From CAVRRZ01 sp963723745 (GTDB taxonomy: Bacteria > Actinomycetota > Actinomycetes > Mycobacteriales > Geodermatophilaceae), in NCBI GenBank assembly GCA_963723745.1, contig CAVRRZ010000001.1, positions 930,001 to 994,000 of the forward strand: a DNA stretch of 64,000 nt, written 5' to 3'. How positions within the stretch are numbered: position 1 is the stretch's first letter; every line of letters starts with the position of its first letter. Under the pieces are notes generated by a model. The model made no database searches. It had not been told where the DNA came from and was given only the letters and a program-made list of their open reading frames with translations. Position numbers and translations under genes: made by a program. Shown here piece by piece: positions 45,491 to 53,165 of this stretch.

Positions 45491-46740
45491 CGGCCGCGCG
45501 TCCGGACGTCGTCGCCTGCGTCGACATCGGCTCCACGTACACGAAGGCGGCGCTGGTCGACCGGTCCGACGGGCGGCTGCTGGCCACCGCCCAGGCGCCC
45601 ACGACCCTCGACGACGTCGTCCGCGGGGTGCTCGAGGCCACCGCAGGGTTCGGCGACGCGCCCGTGACCGCGTGCTCCAGCGCCGGCGGCGGGCTGCGGC
45701 TGGCCGTCGTCGGCTACGAGCAGCTCATCAGTGCCGAGGCCGGGCACCGCGCCGCGCTGTCGGCCGGCGCACGGGTGGTGCACGTCGCGGCCGGCCGGCT
45801 CGACGACGCGGCGCTGGCGACGCTGGCCGAGGCCGCTCCCGACGTCGTCCTCCTGGTGGGCGGGACGGACGGCGGCGAGGCGGAGGTGCTCCGCCACAAC
45901 GCGCGGGTGCTGGCCTCGGCGGACCGGTCCGTCCCGGTCGTCCTGGCCGGCAACGCCGCCGTCCGCGACGAGGTGGCCGCCGTGCTCCGCGGGGCCGGAC
46001 TGCCCGTGCGCGAGGCCGGCAACGTGCTGCCCGACATCGGCCGGCTGGCACCGGAGTCGGCGCGGGCAGCGATCCGCGAGGTCTTCCTGGCGCACGTCAT
46101 CGGCGGCGACCGGCTCTCGACCGATCCGCGGCTGCGGCAGTGGGTCCGCGCGGTCACCCCGGACGCCGTGCTGGAAGGGGTGGCCGTCCTCGCTCGTGCC
46201 CGCGCCGAGGCCGAGGCGCCCGGCGTCGTCGTCCTGGATGTCGGCGGGGCGACCACCGACGTCTACTGCGTGCCCGACCCGGATGCCGAGCAGGCCGCGC
46301 TGGGTCGCGAGGCGGTCGGCGTCCCGGCCCGCCGGCGCACCGTCGAGGGCGACCTGGGGGTCGCCTCGAGTGTCGGCGCCCTGCGCCGGGCCGCGGTCGC
46401 CGAGGGCCTGCCGCCCCCGGGCGAGGACCCGCTCGACCTCGGGACGGCGGCGGCGACGGTCGCCCTGCGCCGGCACCTGCGAGCGGAGGCGGCGTACGGC
46501 CCGGGCGGGGCCAGCGCGCGCGGCGCCGGGCTGGTCGTGCTGTCGGGCGGGGTCTTCCGGCATGCGGACGACGTCGAGGCGGCGGTCGCGCGGATCGCGG
46601 CCGACGGCGGGGGCGCGGGCAGCGTGCTCGACGGCACCGACGTGGTCGTCGACCGCCGCTACGTGCTGGCCGCCGCCGGGCTGCTCGCCGCCGGGAGCCC
46701 GAGGGCCGCCACCGGACTGGTCGGGTCGCTCACCGGCTGA
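45487..46740 (+). CDS. Glutamate mutase L (MutL/GlmL)-type ASKHA ATPase
   Basis: A 417-residue member of the ASKHA fold. The phosphate-1 motif CVDIGSTYTKAALVD opens the protein, VLLVGGTDGGE follows, the phosphate-2 motif is VVLDVGGATTDVY and the adenosine motif GLVVLSGGVFRH. MutL is thought to act as a reactivase/chaperone for B12-dependent glutamate mutase, whose subunits (glmS, glmE) are absent here. Translationally coupled to the upstream reductase. Its 3' end overlaps the convergent PH-domain gene by 11 bp. Confidence 0.82.
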   Translation: MTAARPDVVACVDIGSTYTKAALVDRSDGRLLATAQAPTTLDDVVRGVLEATAGFGDAPVTACSSAGGGLRLAVVGYEQLISAEAGHRAALSAGARVVHVAAGRLDDAALATLAEAAPDVVLLVGGTDGGEAEVLRHNARVLASADRSVPVVLAGNAAVRDEVAAVLRGAGLPVREAGNVLPDIGRLAPESARAAIREVFLAHVIGGDRLSTDPRLRQWVRAVTPDAVLEGVAVLARARAEAEAPGVVVLDVGGATTDVYCVPDPDAEQAALGREAVGVPARRRTVEGDLGVASSVGALRRAAVAEGLPPPGEDPLDLGTAAATVALRRHLRAEAAYGPGGASARGAGLVVLSGGVFRHADDVEAAVARIAADGGGAGSVLDGTDVVVDRRYVLAAAGLLAAGSPRAATGLVGSLTG

Positions 46741-48235
46741 AGGTGCCCGCCCAGGGGCCGGACGCCGCCGCGGTGAAGGCCACCACGTCGTCGGCGGCCA
46801 TGTCGAGCGCGGTGTAGCCCTGCCGGCCGGCGCCCACGCACGCGGTCACCGTGGCCACACCCGCCCGGCGCTGGAAGAGGCTCTGCCGGACCCGCCAGCC
46901 CAGCACCGCCCGTCGCTGGAGCACGGCCTGCTCCCGCACCAGCCACCCGCCGCGCACGCTGAACGACCGCGGACCGGCGCGGTGCCCCAGCGACGCGTAG
47001 CGGCCCAGGCCCAGCGGGACGCCCAGGACGGTCAGCCCGACGCCCAGCGCCAGCACCCACCACCAGCCGAGCAGCGCGGTGGCCAGCGCACCCAGCGCCG
47101 TCACGAGCAGGCCGCCGACCACCGCCCGGCTGATCCTGCGTCGTCGCGCGGCCGGTGGGTGGCGCAGCAGGGGCCCCGGGTCGTCGACCAGCAGGTGCAG
47201 CAATCCCTCGGCCTCGGCCTTGGGCCCCAGCGGCAGCAGCTGTCCCCGCCGCCCGGCCTCGCCGAGCCCGGTCACCAGGGCCGCGCTGCGCGCGGCGCCG
47301 ACCAGCCGCATGCCCAGGCCCTCGGTCAGCGTGCCGCCGCGGATCCGGTCGATCTCCAGCTCGGTGTGCCGGCGGGTGAGCAGCCCGCGGACGGCGACCA
47401 GCGAGCCGCCGCGACGCACCAGCCGGAACCGCCAGTTGACCACCGCCGCGCCCACGATCGAGCCGACGACGAGCACCAGCAGCGCGCCGACCAGCGCGGC
47501 TGCCAGCAACTGGACGTCGGACAGGTCGGGCCCGTCGACCTCGGGCCGGAACCGCTCCGGCAGCTCCTGGGCCAGCCGCATCAGCGCACCCACGGCGGCC
47601 AGCGGCACCGCGAGATAGCTGCCGACGAGCGGGGCGTAGAGCAACCAGCGGTTGTCGAAGCGGGCGATCTCCTCCTCGGCCGGCTCGGTCTCGCCCTCGA
47701 CCCCGGGGGGCGCGGCCACGACGCGGTGGGCCAGTACCGAGGCCCGCAGCCGGTCGCCCTCGGCGCGGGTGACCCCGTCGATGAGCAGCTCCTCGGCGGC
47801 GGTACCCATGGAGCCCGCGGCCGCGTCGATGCGCACCCGCACCAGCCCGAAGGCCCGGTGCAGCAGGGGCGTCTCCACCTCGACCCCGCGCACGCGGTCG
47901 TTGGGCACCGTCCGCACCGACCGGGCGAGCAGTCCCCTGGTGACGACGACCGATGTGGGTCCGTCGACGTAGCTGAACCGTGACCACGAGAGCGCCGCCG
48001 TGGCCAGCGACAGGAGGGTCACGGCGAGGGCCGCGAGGACGATCATGGTCGTCCCGCCGCCGAGGCCGGTGGCCGCCGCGACCGGGATGAGCACCGGCAC
48101 GAACTGCCTGGCCTGGCGGAACGTCACGGTGTGCACGAGCACGATGAGCGGCGACGTCCGACGTCCGGCAGGAGCGGGGGGCGGCGGGGCCGGCGGGGGC
48201 GCGGCCCAGGTGCCGGGCGGCGGCGCCGTCGTCAC
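46730..48235 (-). CDS. Bacterial PH (DUF304/YdbT-like) membrane protein
   Basis: A 501-residue membrane protein. A Pro-rich N-terminus is followed by three bPH2 domains, each after a pair of hydrophobic helices (about 85-165, 255-330, 405-490); examples are SVVVTRGLLARSVRTVPNDR and GSLVAVRGLLTRRHTELEIDR. YdbT relatives are linked to envelope stress and membrane association. GTG at 48235 overlaps the stop of the smaller PH gene (GTGA), so both are coupled like ydbS-ydbT. The frame is open upstream but is shared with that gene's antisense sequence. Confidence 0.82.
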   Translation of the reverse strand: MTTAPPPGTWAAPPPAPPPPAPAGRRTSPLIVLVHTVTFRQARQFVPVLIPVAAATGLGGGTTMIVLAALAVTLLSLATAALSWSRFSYVDGPTSVVVTRGLLARSVRTVPNDRVRGVEVETPLLHRAFGLVRVRIDAAAGSMGTAAEELLIDGVTRAEGDRLRASVLAHRVVAAPPGVEGETEPAEEEIARFDNRWLLYAPLVGSYLAVPLAAVGALMRLAQELPERFRPEVDGPDLSDVQLLAAALVGALLVLVVGSIVGAAVVNWRFRLVRRGGSLVAVRGLLTRRHTELEIDRIRGGTLTEGLGMRLVGAARSAALVTGLGEAGRRGQLLPLGPKAEAEGLLHLLVDDPGPLLRHPPAARRRRISRAVVGGLLVTALGALATALLGWWWVLALGVGLTVLGVPLGLGRYASLGHRAGPRSFSVRGGWLVREQAVLQRRAVLGWRVRQSLFQRRAGVATVTACVGAGRQGYTALDMAADDVVAFTAAASGPWAGTFSR

Positions 48236-48753
48236 GTCGCCTCGTCGCGCACGGCCTCGGCCCGGCGGGCCAGATCGTCGGCCACCCGCTGGGCGACGCC
48301 GGCCTCGAGGTGCGGCACCTGCACGGTGCCCTGCGACGAGGCGGTGAGCACCGCGACCGAGGCCAGCCCGAACAGCTGCTGCAGCGCGCCGCGGGTGACG
48401 TCCACGGTCTGGATGCGCGCGATCGGGACCAGCGTCCACGTGCGGGTGAGCCACCCGGTGAGCGAGTGGACGGTCTCGGCGGTGACCTCCCACCGGTGCA
48501 CCCGGTAGCGGATGAACGGCCGCACGCCGATCGCGACGATCGCGTAGCCGACCAGCGCGACCGGGGCGAGCCAGCGCAGCACCGGCATCGGCCCGCCCGC
48601 CGACGCCGGCACGAACAGCAGCCCGACGGTGACGATCAGCGCCCACACGGCCGAGCTGAGGACGCCCTGGAGCACCCACAGGCCGATGGCGGAGCGGGAC
48701 ACCTGCCAGGCCGGCTCGCGGACGGGGCCGCGCGGTCCCGGATCGTGTGTCAT
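48232..48753 (-). CDS. Bacterial PH (DUF304/YdbS-like) membrane protein
   Basis: A 173-residue protein with two helices (about 24-47 and 55-76) and one bPH2 domain (RVHRWEVTAETVHSLTGWLTR, LVPIARIQTVDVTRGALQQ, FGLASVAVLTAS). It forms a pair with the following three-domain protein, overlapping it by GTGA. The ATG at 48753 yields the usual short N-terminus. Both probably sit in the cytoplasmic membrane as a complex. Confidence 0.85.
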   Translation of the reverse strand: MTHDPGPRGPVREPAWQVSRSAIGLWVLQGVLSSAVWALIVTVGLLFVPASAGGPMPVLRWLAPVALVGYAIVAIGVRPFIRYRVHRWEVTAETVHSLTGWLTRTWTLVPIARIQTVDVTRGALQQLFGLASVAVLTASSQGTVQVPHLEAGVAQRVADDLARRAEAVRDEAT

Positions 48754-48814
48754 CGCCGCCCATCCTTCCAGCGCGGACCTGAAGGCCGGCGCCGTCCGTG
48801 CCACGATGGGTCGC

Positions 48815-49147
48815 GTGATGCCGCAGCAGGTTCCGACCGTGCCCGCCTCCGAACTGCCCGAGGACGCCGTCGTCCTCGACGTCCGCGAACCCGACGAGTG
48901 GGTGCACGGGCACATCGACGGCGCGACCCACATCCCGATGGGCGACGTCCCGACCCGGCTCGACGACCTGCCCGAGGGTGACCCGCTCTACGTCACCTGC
49001 CGCGGCGGAGGCCGCTCGGCGCGGGTGACCGCCTGGCTGAACCAGAACGGCTACGACGCGGTGAACGTCGGCGGGGGCATGGGCGAGTGGGAGGCCGCCG
49101 GGCGGCCGATGGTGAGCGAGACCGGCGAGGCGCCCGTCGTCCGCTGA
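48815..49147 (+). CDS. Single-domain rhodanese-like protein
   Basis: A 110-residue sulfurtransferase fold. VVLDVREPDEWVHGHIDGA and HIPMG are the rhodanese signatures, and the active-site loop is CRGGGRSA with the persulfide cysteine. It may pass sulfane sulfur to biosynthetic enzymes. GTG 48815 is chosen because CACGAT lies 7 bp upstream; ATG 48818 directly follows and is equally usable. Divergent from the PH genes across about 60 bp. Confidence 0.85.
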   Translation: MMPQQVPTVPASELPEDAVVLDVREPDEWVHGHIDGATHIPMGDVPTRLDDLPEGDPLYVTCRGGGRSARVTAWLNQNGYDAVNVGGGMGEWEAAGRPMVSETGEAPVVR

Positions 49148-49180
49148 CGGCCGAGGGAGCATCGCAGCGACCGCCTGGGG

Positions 49181-50800
49181 TCAGCCGGGGAGTTCGTACT
49201 CGGCGAACTTCTCGCGCAGGGTCTTCTTCGAGAACTTGCCGACGCTGGTCTTGGGCACCTCGTCGATGAACTCCACCGCGTCGGGCACCCACCACTTGGC
49301 CACCAGCGGCCGGACGTGCTCGAGGATCTCCTCCTCGGTCGCCGTCTCGCCCTCGTTCAGGACGACGCAGGCCAGCGGGCGCTCGTCCCACTTCGGGTGC
49401 GGGATGGCCACGACCGCGGCCTCCTTGACCTTCGGGTGGCTCATGATCGCGTTCTCGAGGTCGACCGAGCTGATCCACTCTCCCCCGGACTTGATCAGGT
49501 CCTTGGTGCGGTCGGCGATGCGGATCAAGCCGTGCTCGTCCATGGCCGCGACGTCGCCGGTCCTCATCCAGCCGTCCTCGGTGGACAGCTCCACGCCGGC
49601 ATCCGGGTTGTAGTACTCCTGCGCGCACCAGGGCCCGCGCACCTGCAGCTCGCCGGTGGCGGTGTCGTCCCACGGCTGCGGGTCGATGGTGCCGGACTCG
49701 ACGATCCGGGCCTCGACGCCGAACAGCGGCATCCCGGCGCGGGCGCGGCGGTCGGCCTTCGTGGCGTCGTCCGCGTCGTCGAAGCGCGGGTTCAGCACCC
49801 CGGACGACGCCACCGGGCTGGTCTCGGTCATCCCCCAGGCCTGCAGGATCGGGATGCCGACCTGCTCGCGGTAGGCCTCGGAGAGCGCCTTGGGCACCGC
49901 CGAGCCGCCGCAGCCGATGTCGCGCAGCTTGTGCGGCTTGCCGGCCAGGTGCGGCAGCACGCCCTGCCAGATCGTCGGGACGCCGGCGGTGAACGTGACG
50001 CCCTCGTCGACGATCAGGGCGGCCAGCGCCTCGGGCTGCATCATCGCGCCGGGGAACACCAGCGCCGAGCCGGCGGCGGGAGCCGCGTGCGCGATGCCCC
50101 AGGCGTTGGCGTGGAACATCGGCACGACCGGCATGGCCGTGTCGCGGACGCCGAGGCCGAACGCGTTGGGCGCGAGCACCGCCATCGTGTGCAGCACGGT
50201 CGAGCGGTGCGAGTAGACGACGCCTTTCGGGTTGCCCGTGGTGCCGGACGTGTAGCACATCGAGGCGGCGGAGTTCTCGTCGCGCACGCGCCCGAACTCG
50301 ACCGGTGACGCGGCGGCCAGCAGCGTCTCGTAGTCGACGAAGCGGTCGTCGTCCGGGATCTCGTTGCCGCCGCCGTCGTCCATGACCACCACGTGCCGGA
50401 CGGTGCTCATGCCGCCGAGCAGCGGCAGCAGGAGCGGCAGCACGGTGCGGTCGACGAAGACGACCTCGTCCTCGGCGTGGTTGGCGATGTAGGTCAGCTG
50501 CTCGGGGAACAGCCGGATGTTGAGCGTGTGCAGCACCCGGCCGGTGCACGGGGCCGCGAAGTACAGCTCGAGGTGGCGCTGGCTGTTCCAGCCGAAGGTG
50601 CCCACCCGCCCGTCGGCGCTGATACCCAGGTCGTCGAGGACGCCGCCCAGCCGCCGGGTGCGTTCGGCCCAGTCCGTGTAGGTGGTGCGGGTGACCCCGC
50701 CGATGCCGTTGGTCGCGATCGTGGCGTCGCCGTGATGGGTCTCGGCGTGCCGGAAGATCATGTCGATGGTCAGGGGAAAGTCCTGCATCAGCCCGCGCAT
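49181..50800 (-). CDS. Long-chain fatty-acid-CoA ligase-like AMP-forming synthetase
   Basis: A 539-residue ANL-superfamily enzyme. The P-loop is YTSGTTGNPKGVVYSH, the A5 motif GWGMTET-like (LQAWGMTETSPV), the A7 region WMRTGDVAAMDEHG, the hinge RTKDLIKSGGEWISS and the catalytic lysine segment PKTSVGKFSKK. Medium- to long-chain acyl groups are likely. The start at 50800 gives the usual N-terminus; an ATG at 50863 inside a palindrome is possible. It is downstream of a P450 gene, which suggests a joint role in fatty-acid or terpenoid oxidation. Confidence 0.87.
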   Translation of the reverse strand: MRGLMQDFPLTIDMIFRHAETHHGDATIATNGIGGVTRTTYTDWAERTRRLGGVLDDLGISADGRVGTFGWNSQRHLELYFAAPCTGRVLHTLNIRLFPEQLTYIANHAEDEVVFVDRTVLPLLLPLLGGMSTVRHVVVMDDGGGNEIPDDDRFVDYETLLAAASPVEFGRVRDENSAASMCYTSGTTGNPKGVVYSHRSTVLHTMAVLAPNAFGLGVRDTAMPVVPMFHANAWGIAHAAPAAGSALVFPGAMMQPEALAALIVDEGVTFTAGVPTIWQGVLPHLAGKPHKLRDIGCGGSAVPKALSEAYREQVGIPILQAWGMTETSPVASSGVLNPRFDDADDATKADRRARAGMPLFGVEARIVESGTIDPQPWDDTATGELQVRGPWCAQEYYNPDAGVELSTEDGWMRTGDVAAMDEHGLIRIADRTKDLIKSGGEWISSVDLENAIMSHPKVKEAAVVAIPHPKWDERPLACVVLNEGETATEEEILEHVRPLVAKWWVPDAVEFIDEVPKTSVGKFSKKTLREKFAEYELPG

Positions 50801-50849
50801 GGCGCGATCGTGCCAGCGCGGCGGACGGTCCTCCACCCGTCCGCCGACG

Positions 50850-50869
50850 GCCTTTATGGCCATAAAGGC
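50850..50869. promoter_or_regulatory. Perfect 20-bp palindrome between P450 and acyl-CoA ligase genes
   Basis: GCCTTTATGGCCATAAAGGC is its own reverse complement. It lies 2 bp after the P450 stop and 50 bp before the ligase start (minus strand). It is AT-rich for this genome. It could be an operator for the ligase gene, or form an 8-bp hairpin with a GGCC loop as a P450 terminator. Confidence 0.6.
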
Positions 50870-50871
50870 TG

Positions 50872-52077
50872 TCAGGGAGTGAGGAGGAGCGGCAGGGTGC
50901 GCAGCCCGCGGATGACGAACTCCGGACGGCGGACCGGCTCTCCGCCCAGCTCGAGCCGCGAGGGGCGGGACAGCAGCGCGCCGAAGGAGGCCTGCAGCTC
51001 CACCCGCGCCAGCGGGGCACCGATGCAGAAGTGCACACCGGCGCCGAAGGAGATGTGCGGGTTCTCGGTGCGGCCGACGTCCAGGGTCTCCGGGTCGGCG
51101 AACACGGCCGGGTCGTGGTTGGCCGACCCGAGCAGCGCGGCGATCTTCTGGCCCGCCGGCACCGTGATCCCCCCGATCGGCACGTCCTCGGTGGCGGTGC
51201 GCTCGAACAGCTGCAGCGGCGAGTCGTAGCGCATGAGCTCCTCGATCGCCGTCGGCAGCAGCGCGGGGTCCTCGCGCAGCCGCTGCAGCTGGTCGGGGTT
51301 CCGGAGCAGCGCCAGCAGGCCGTTGCCGGTGACGTTGACCGTCGCCTCGTGGCCGGCGTTGAGCAGCAGGATGCAGGTGGTGACCAGCTCGTCCTCGGTC
51401 AGCCGGTCGCCGTCCGCGTCGCGGACGCCGACCAGGTGCGAGATCAGGTCGTCGCCGAGGTTCTTCCGCCGCTCGGCGGCCAGCACGCGCAGGTAGTCGA
51501 CGAACTCGGCGGCGGCCCGCTCGGCAGCCGCCTCGACCTCCGTCGTCCGCCCGTACTCGTACATCTTCACGATCGCGTTGGACCACGGGCGCAGCAGCGG
51601 ACGATCGGCAGCCGGGACGGCGAGCAGCTCGGCGATGACCTCGACCGGCAGCTGCTCGGCCATCCCGGTGAACAGGTCGACCGGCTCGCTGCCGCCCGAA
51701 CGCTCGATCATCCCGTCGACCAGCCGGCCGGCCAGCTCGTTCACCCACGGGCGCAGCCGCTCGACGTGCCCGCGGGCGAACGCGGTGCTGATCAGCCGGC
51801 GCAGCCGGGTGTGGTCGGGCGGCTCCATCTCCAGGATCGCGTTGCGGTGGATCAGGTTGAAGCTCTCGAACCGCTCTGCCGGGGCCTTGTCCGCCCAGAT
51901 CCGGCCCAGCCGCCGGTCGCGCAGCACCGCGTTGGCCTCGGCGTGGCCGAACGCCAGCCACAGCTGCAGGCCCTCGTGCCACTGCACCGGCGCGACCTCG
52001 CGGGCCCGCGCGAACGACGGGTAGGGGTCGGCGGCGACGGCAGGATCGGTCAGGTCCAGCGGGACGGCGGTGGTCAC
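50872..52077 (-). CDS. Cytochrome P450
   Basis: A 401-residue soluble bacterial P450. The I-helix oxygen-binding motif is NAGHEATVN, the K-helix ExxR is EELMR, and the heme loop FGAGVHFCIGAPLAR carries the axial cysteine. It hydroxylates an unknown substrate using a ferredoxin/ferredoxin reductase, neither of which is adjacent. The GTG at 52077 lies 6 bp after a TAGGCT box (52084-52089), fitting a leaderless transcript. The acyl-CoA ligase gene lies downstream on the same strand. Confidence 0.92.
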   Translation of the reverse strand: MTTAVPLDLTDPAVAADPYPSFARAREVAPVQWHEGLQLWLAFGHAEANAVLRDRRLGRIWADKAPAERFESFNLIHRNAILEMEPPDHTRLRRLISTAFARGHVERLRPWVNELAGRLVDGMIERSGGSEPVDLFTGMAEQLPVEVIAELLAVPAADRPLLRPWSNAIVKMYEYGRTTEVEAAAERAAAEFVDYLRVLAAERRKNLGDDLISHLVGVRDADGDRLTEDELVTTCILLLNAGHEATVNVTGNGLLALLRNPDQLQRLREDPALLPTAIEELMRYDSPLQLFERTATEDVPIGGITVPAGQKIAALLGSANHDPAVFADPETLDVGRTENPHISFGAGVHFCIGAPLARVELQASFGALLSRPSRLELGGEPVRRPEFVIRGLRTLPLLLTP

Positions 52078-52083
52078 GCCCGG

Positions 52084-52089
52084 AGCCTA
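52084..52089 (-). promoter_or_regulatory. -10 box TAGGCT of the P450 gene
   Basis: Minus strand, 6 bp before the GTG start: leaderless-type promoter. It faces away from the TACGCT box at 52115-52120. Confidence 0.45.
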
Positions 52090-52114
52090 GAGAAGCGGCC
52101 CCAAGCCCCCCACC

Positions 52115-52120
52115 TACGCT
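52115..52120 (+). promoter_or_regulatory. -10 box TACGCT of the SEC-C gene
   Basis: Seven bp before the ATG at 52128; no Shine-Dalgarno sequence, so a leaderless transcript is likely. Confidence 0.45.
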
Positions 52121-52127
52121 CGGGGGC

Positions 52128-53069
52128 ATGGCCCGCTCCTCGACACGCAAGCGTCCCTCCGCCGCGAAGCCTGCCGCGGACGGCGAGATCAACCCGAAGG
52201 CCCCGTGCCCCTGTGGCTCCGGCCGCCGGTACAAGCACTGCCACGGCTCGGGCTACGCCCCGCCGGTGACCCGGCCGTTCGAGGGGCTGCCGGGGGAGAC
52301 GCACTGGGTCGCGCTGCGCGAGCTGGTGCCGGCCGCGACGGCGAAGCTGCGGACGACGGAGGGCCGCGACGTCACCCTGGCCAGCGTGCTCCCCGGCGGC
52401 TCTCCGGCGCTGGTCCGTGCCGACGGCGAGGTCGTGCTGGGCGTCCAGCTGCAGACGTCGTCCGACGACGTGAGCCGTGATCTGGGGACGGCGCTGGCCG
52501 CCGCCCTCGAGGCGCCCGCCGGTGCGCCCGTCGACCCGGGCCCGGTCGGCGCCGCGGGTTCGGCCGGGCCGCGCCTGCAGGAGCTGCTCGACGCGGACGC
52601 CCCGTTCGAGGTCACCGTGCACGACGACTTCGGATTCTGGCTCGAGGGCACCGGCGCCGGCCCCGAGGCGCAGGCGATGCTCGAGCAGGCCAACCAGGCG
52701 ATCCTGCCCACGGTGCTGCTCGAGGACCTCGGCGCCGCCTACTGGGTGCGGCCGACCGACGAGCGGGCGCACCTGCGCTGGGTGCGGCCGGAGCCGGAGG
52801 AGAAGCTGCTCGACGCCCTGGCCCGCCTGCGCGCCGCGGAGCGGATCACCCTCGGCGAGGGCACCCGGTACGCCGGCGCGTTCCGCGCCCACGGCCTCGT
52901 CGTCCCCGTGTGGGACCTGCCGGCCGACACCCCGGCCGCGGACTGGGCCGGGCCGGCGCGGGAGTTCGACGAGCGGCTCGAGCAGGCGCTGACGGTGACC
53001 GACCCGCTCACCGCCGACGAGCGCCGGGCCCGCGCGGGGCTGCTCTCCCGCCAGATCACCCTGCGCTGA
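52128..53069 (+). CDS. SEC-C motif (DUF5926-like) protein
   Basis: A 313-residue protein. Near the N-terminus is a SEC-C zinc motif, CPCGSGRRYKHCHG (Cys27, Cys29, Cys38 and His39 region), preceded by a basic tail. The rest is an acidic alpha/beta region (HWVALRELVPAATAKL, AYWVRPTDERAHLRWVRP) typical of an actinobacterial family of unknown function. The zinc motif in SecA binds SecB and ribosomes, so a link to translation or export is possible but unproven. It ends 20 bp before inverted-repeat copy 2. Confidence 0.8.
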   Translation: MARSSTRKRPSAAKPAADGEINPKAPCPCGSGRRYKHCHGSGYAPPVTRPFEGLPGETHWVALRELVPAATAKLRTTEGRDVTLASVLPGGSPALVRADGEVVLGVQLQTSSDDVSRDLGTALAAALEAPAGAPVDPGPVGAAGSAGPRLQELLDADAPFEVTVHDDFGFWLEGTGAGPEAQAMLEQANQAILPTVLLEDLGAAYWVRPTDERAHLRWVRPEPEEKLLDALARLRAAERITLGEGTRYAGAFRAHGLVVPVWDLPADTPAADWAGPAREFDERLEQALTVTDPLTADERRARAGLLSRQITLR

Positions 53070-53088
53070 CGCCCGCCGCCCCTCTCCG

Positions 53089-53147
53089 GGCAATGGAAGC
53101 TTTACCTACGTTCTGCGCTCGAAAATGTAGGTAAAGCTTCCTTTGCC
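53089..53147. repeat. Dispersed long inverted repeat, copy 2
   Basis: Two 24-nt arms (53089-53112 and 53124-53147) with one T:T mismatch and one G:T pair, around an 11-nt centre. The outer 21-22 bases of each arm match copy 1 (26841-26899) almost exactly, while the centres differ. It lies between the convergent SEC-C and arginine deiminase genes. Confidence 0.85.
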
Positions 53148-53165
53148 TGGGCGCGGGCGGTCGGT

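Noticed and set aside
48236..49162. Longer N-terminus for the three-domain PH protein
   Set aside because: The upstream frame overlaps the smaller PH gene on the same strand; GTG 48235 with the GTGA overlap gives the expected ydbS-ydbT layout.
52910..53134. Small frame ending in MEALPTFCARKCR over repeat copy 2
   Set aside because: It is out of frame inside the SEC-C gene and continues into the repeat; no start signal or coding pattern.
26841..53147. CRISPR or attachment-site interpretation of the two inverted repeats
   Set aside because: Only single copies 26 kb apart, each palindromic with different centres, no spacers, no cas or integrase gene nearby.
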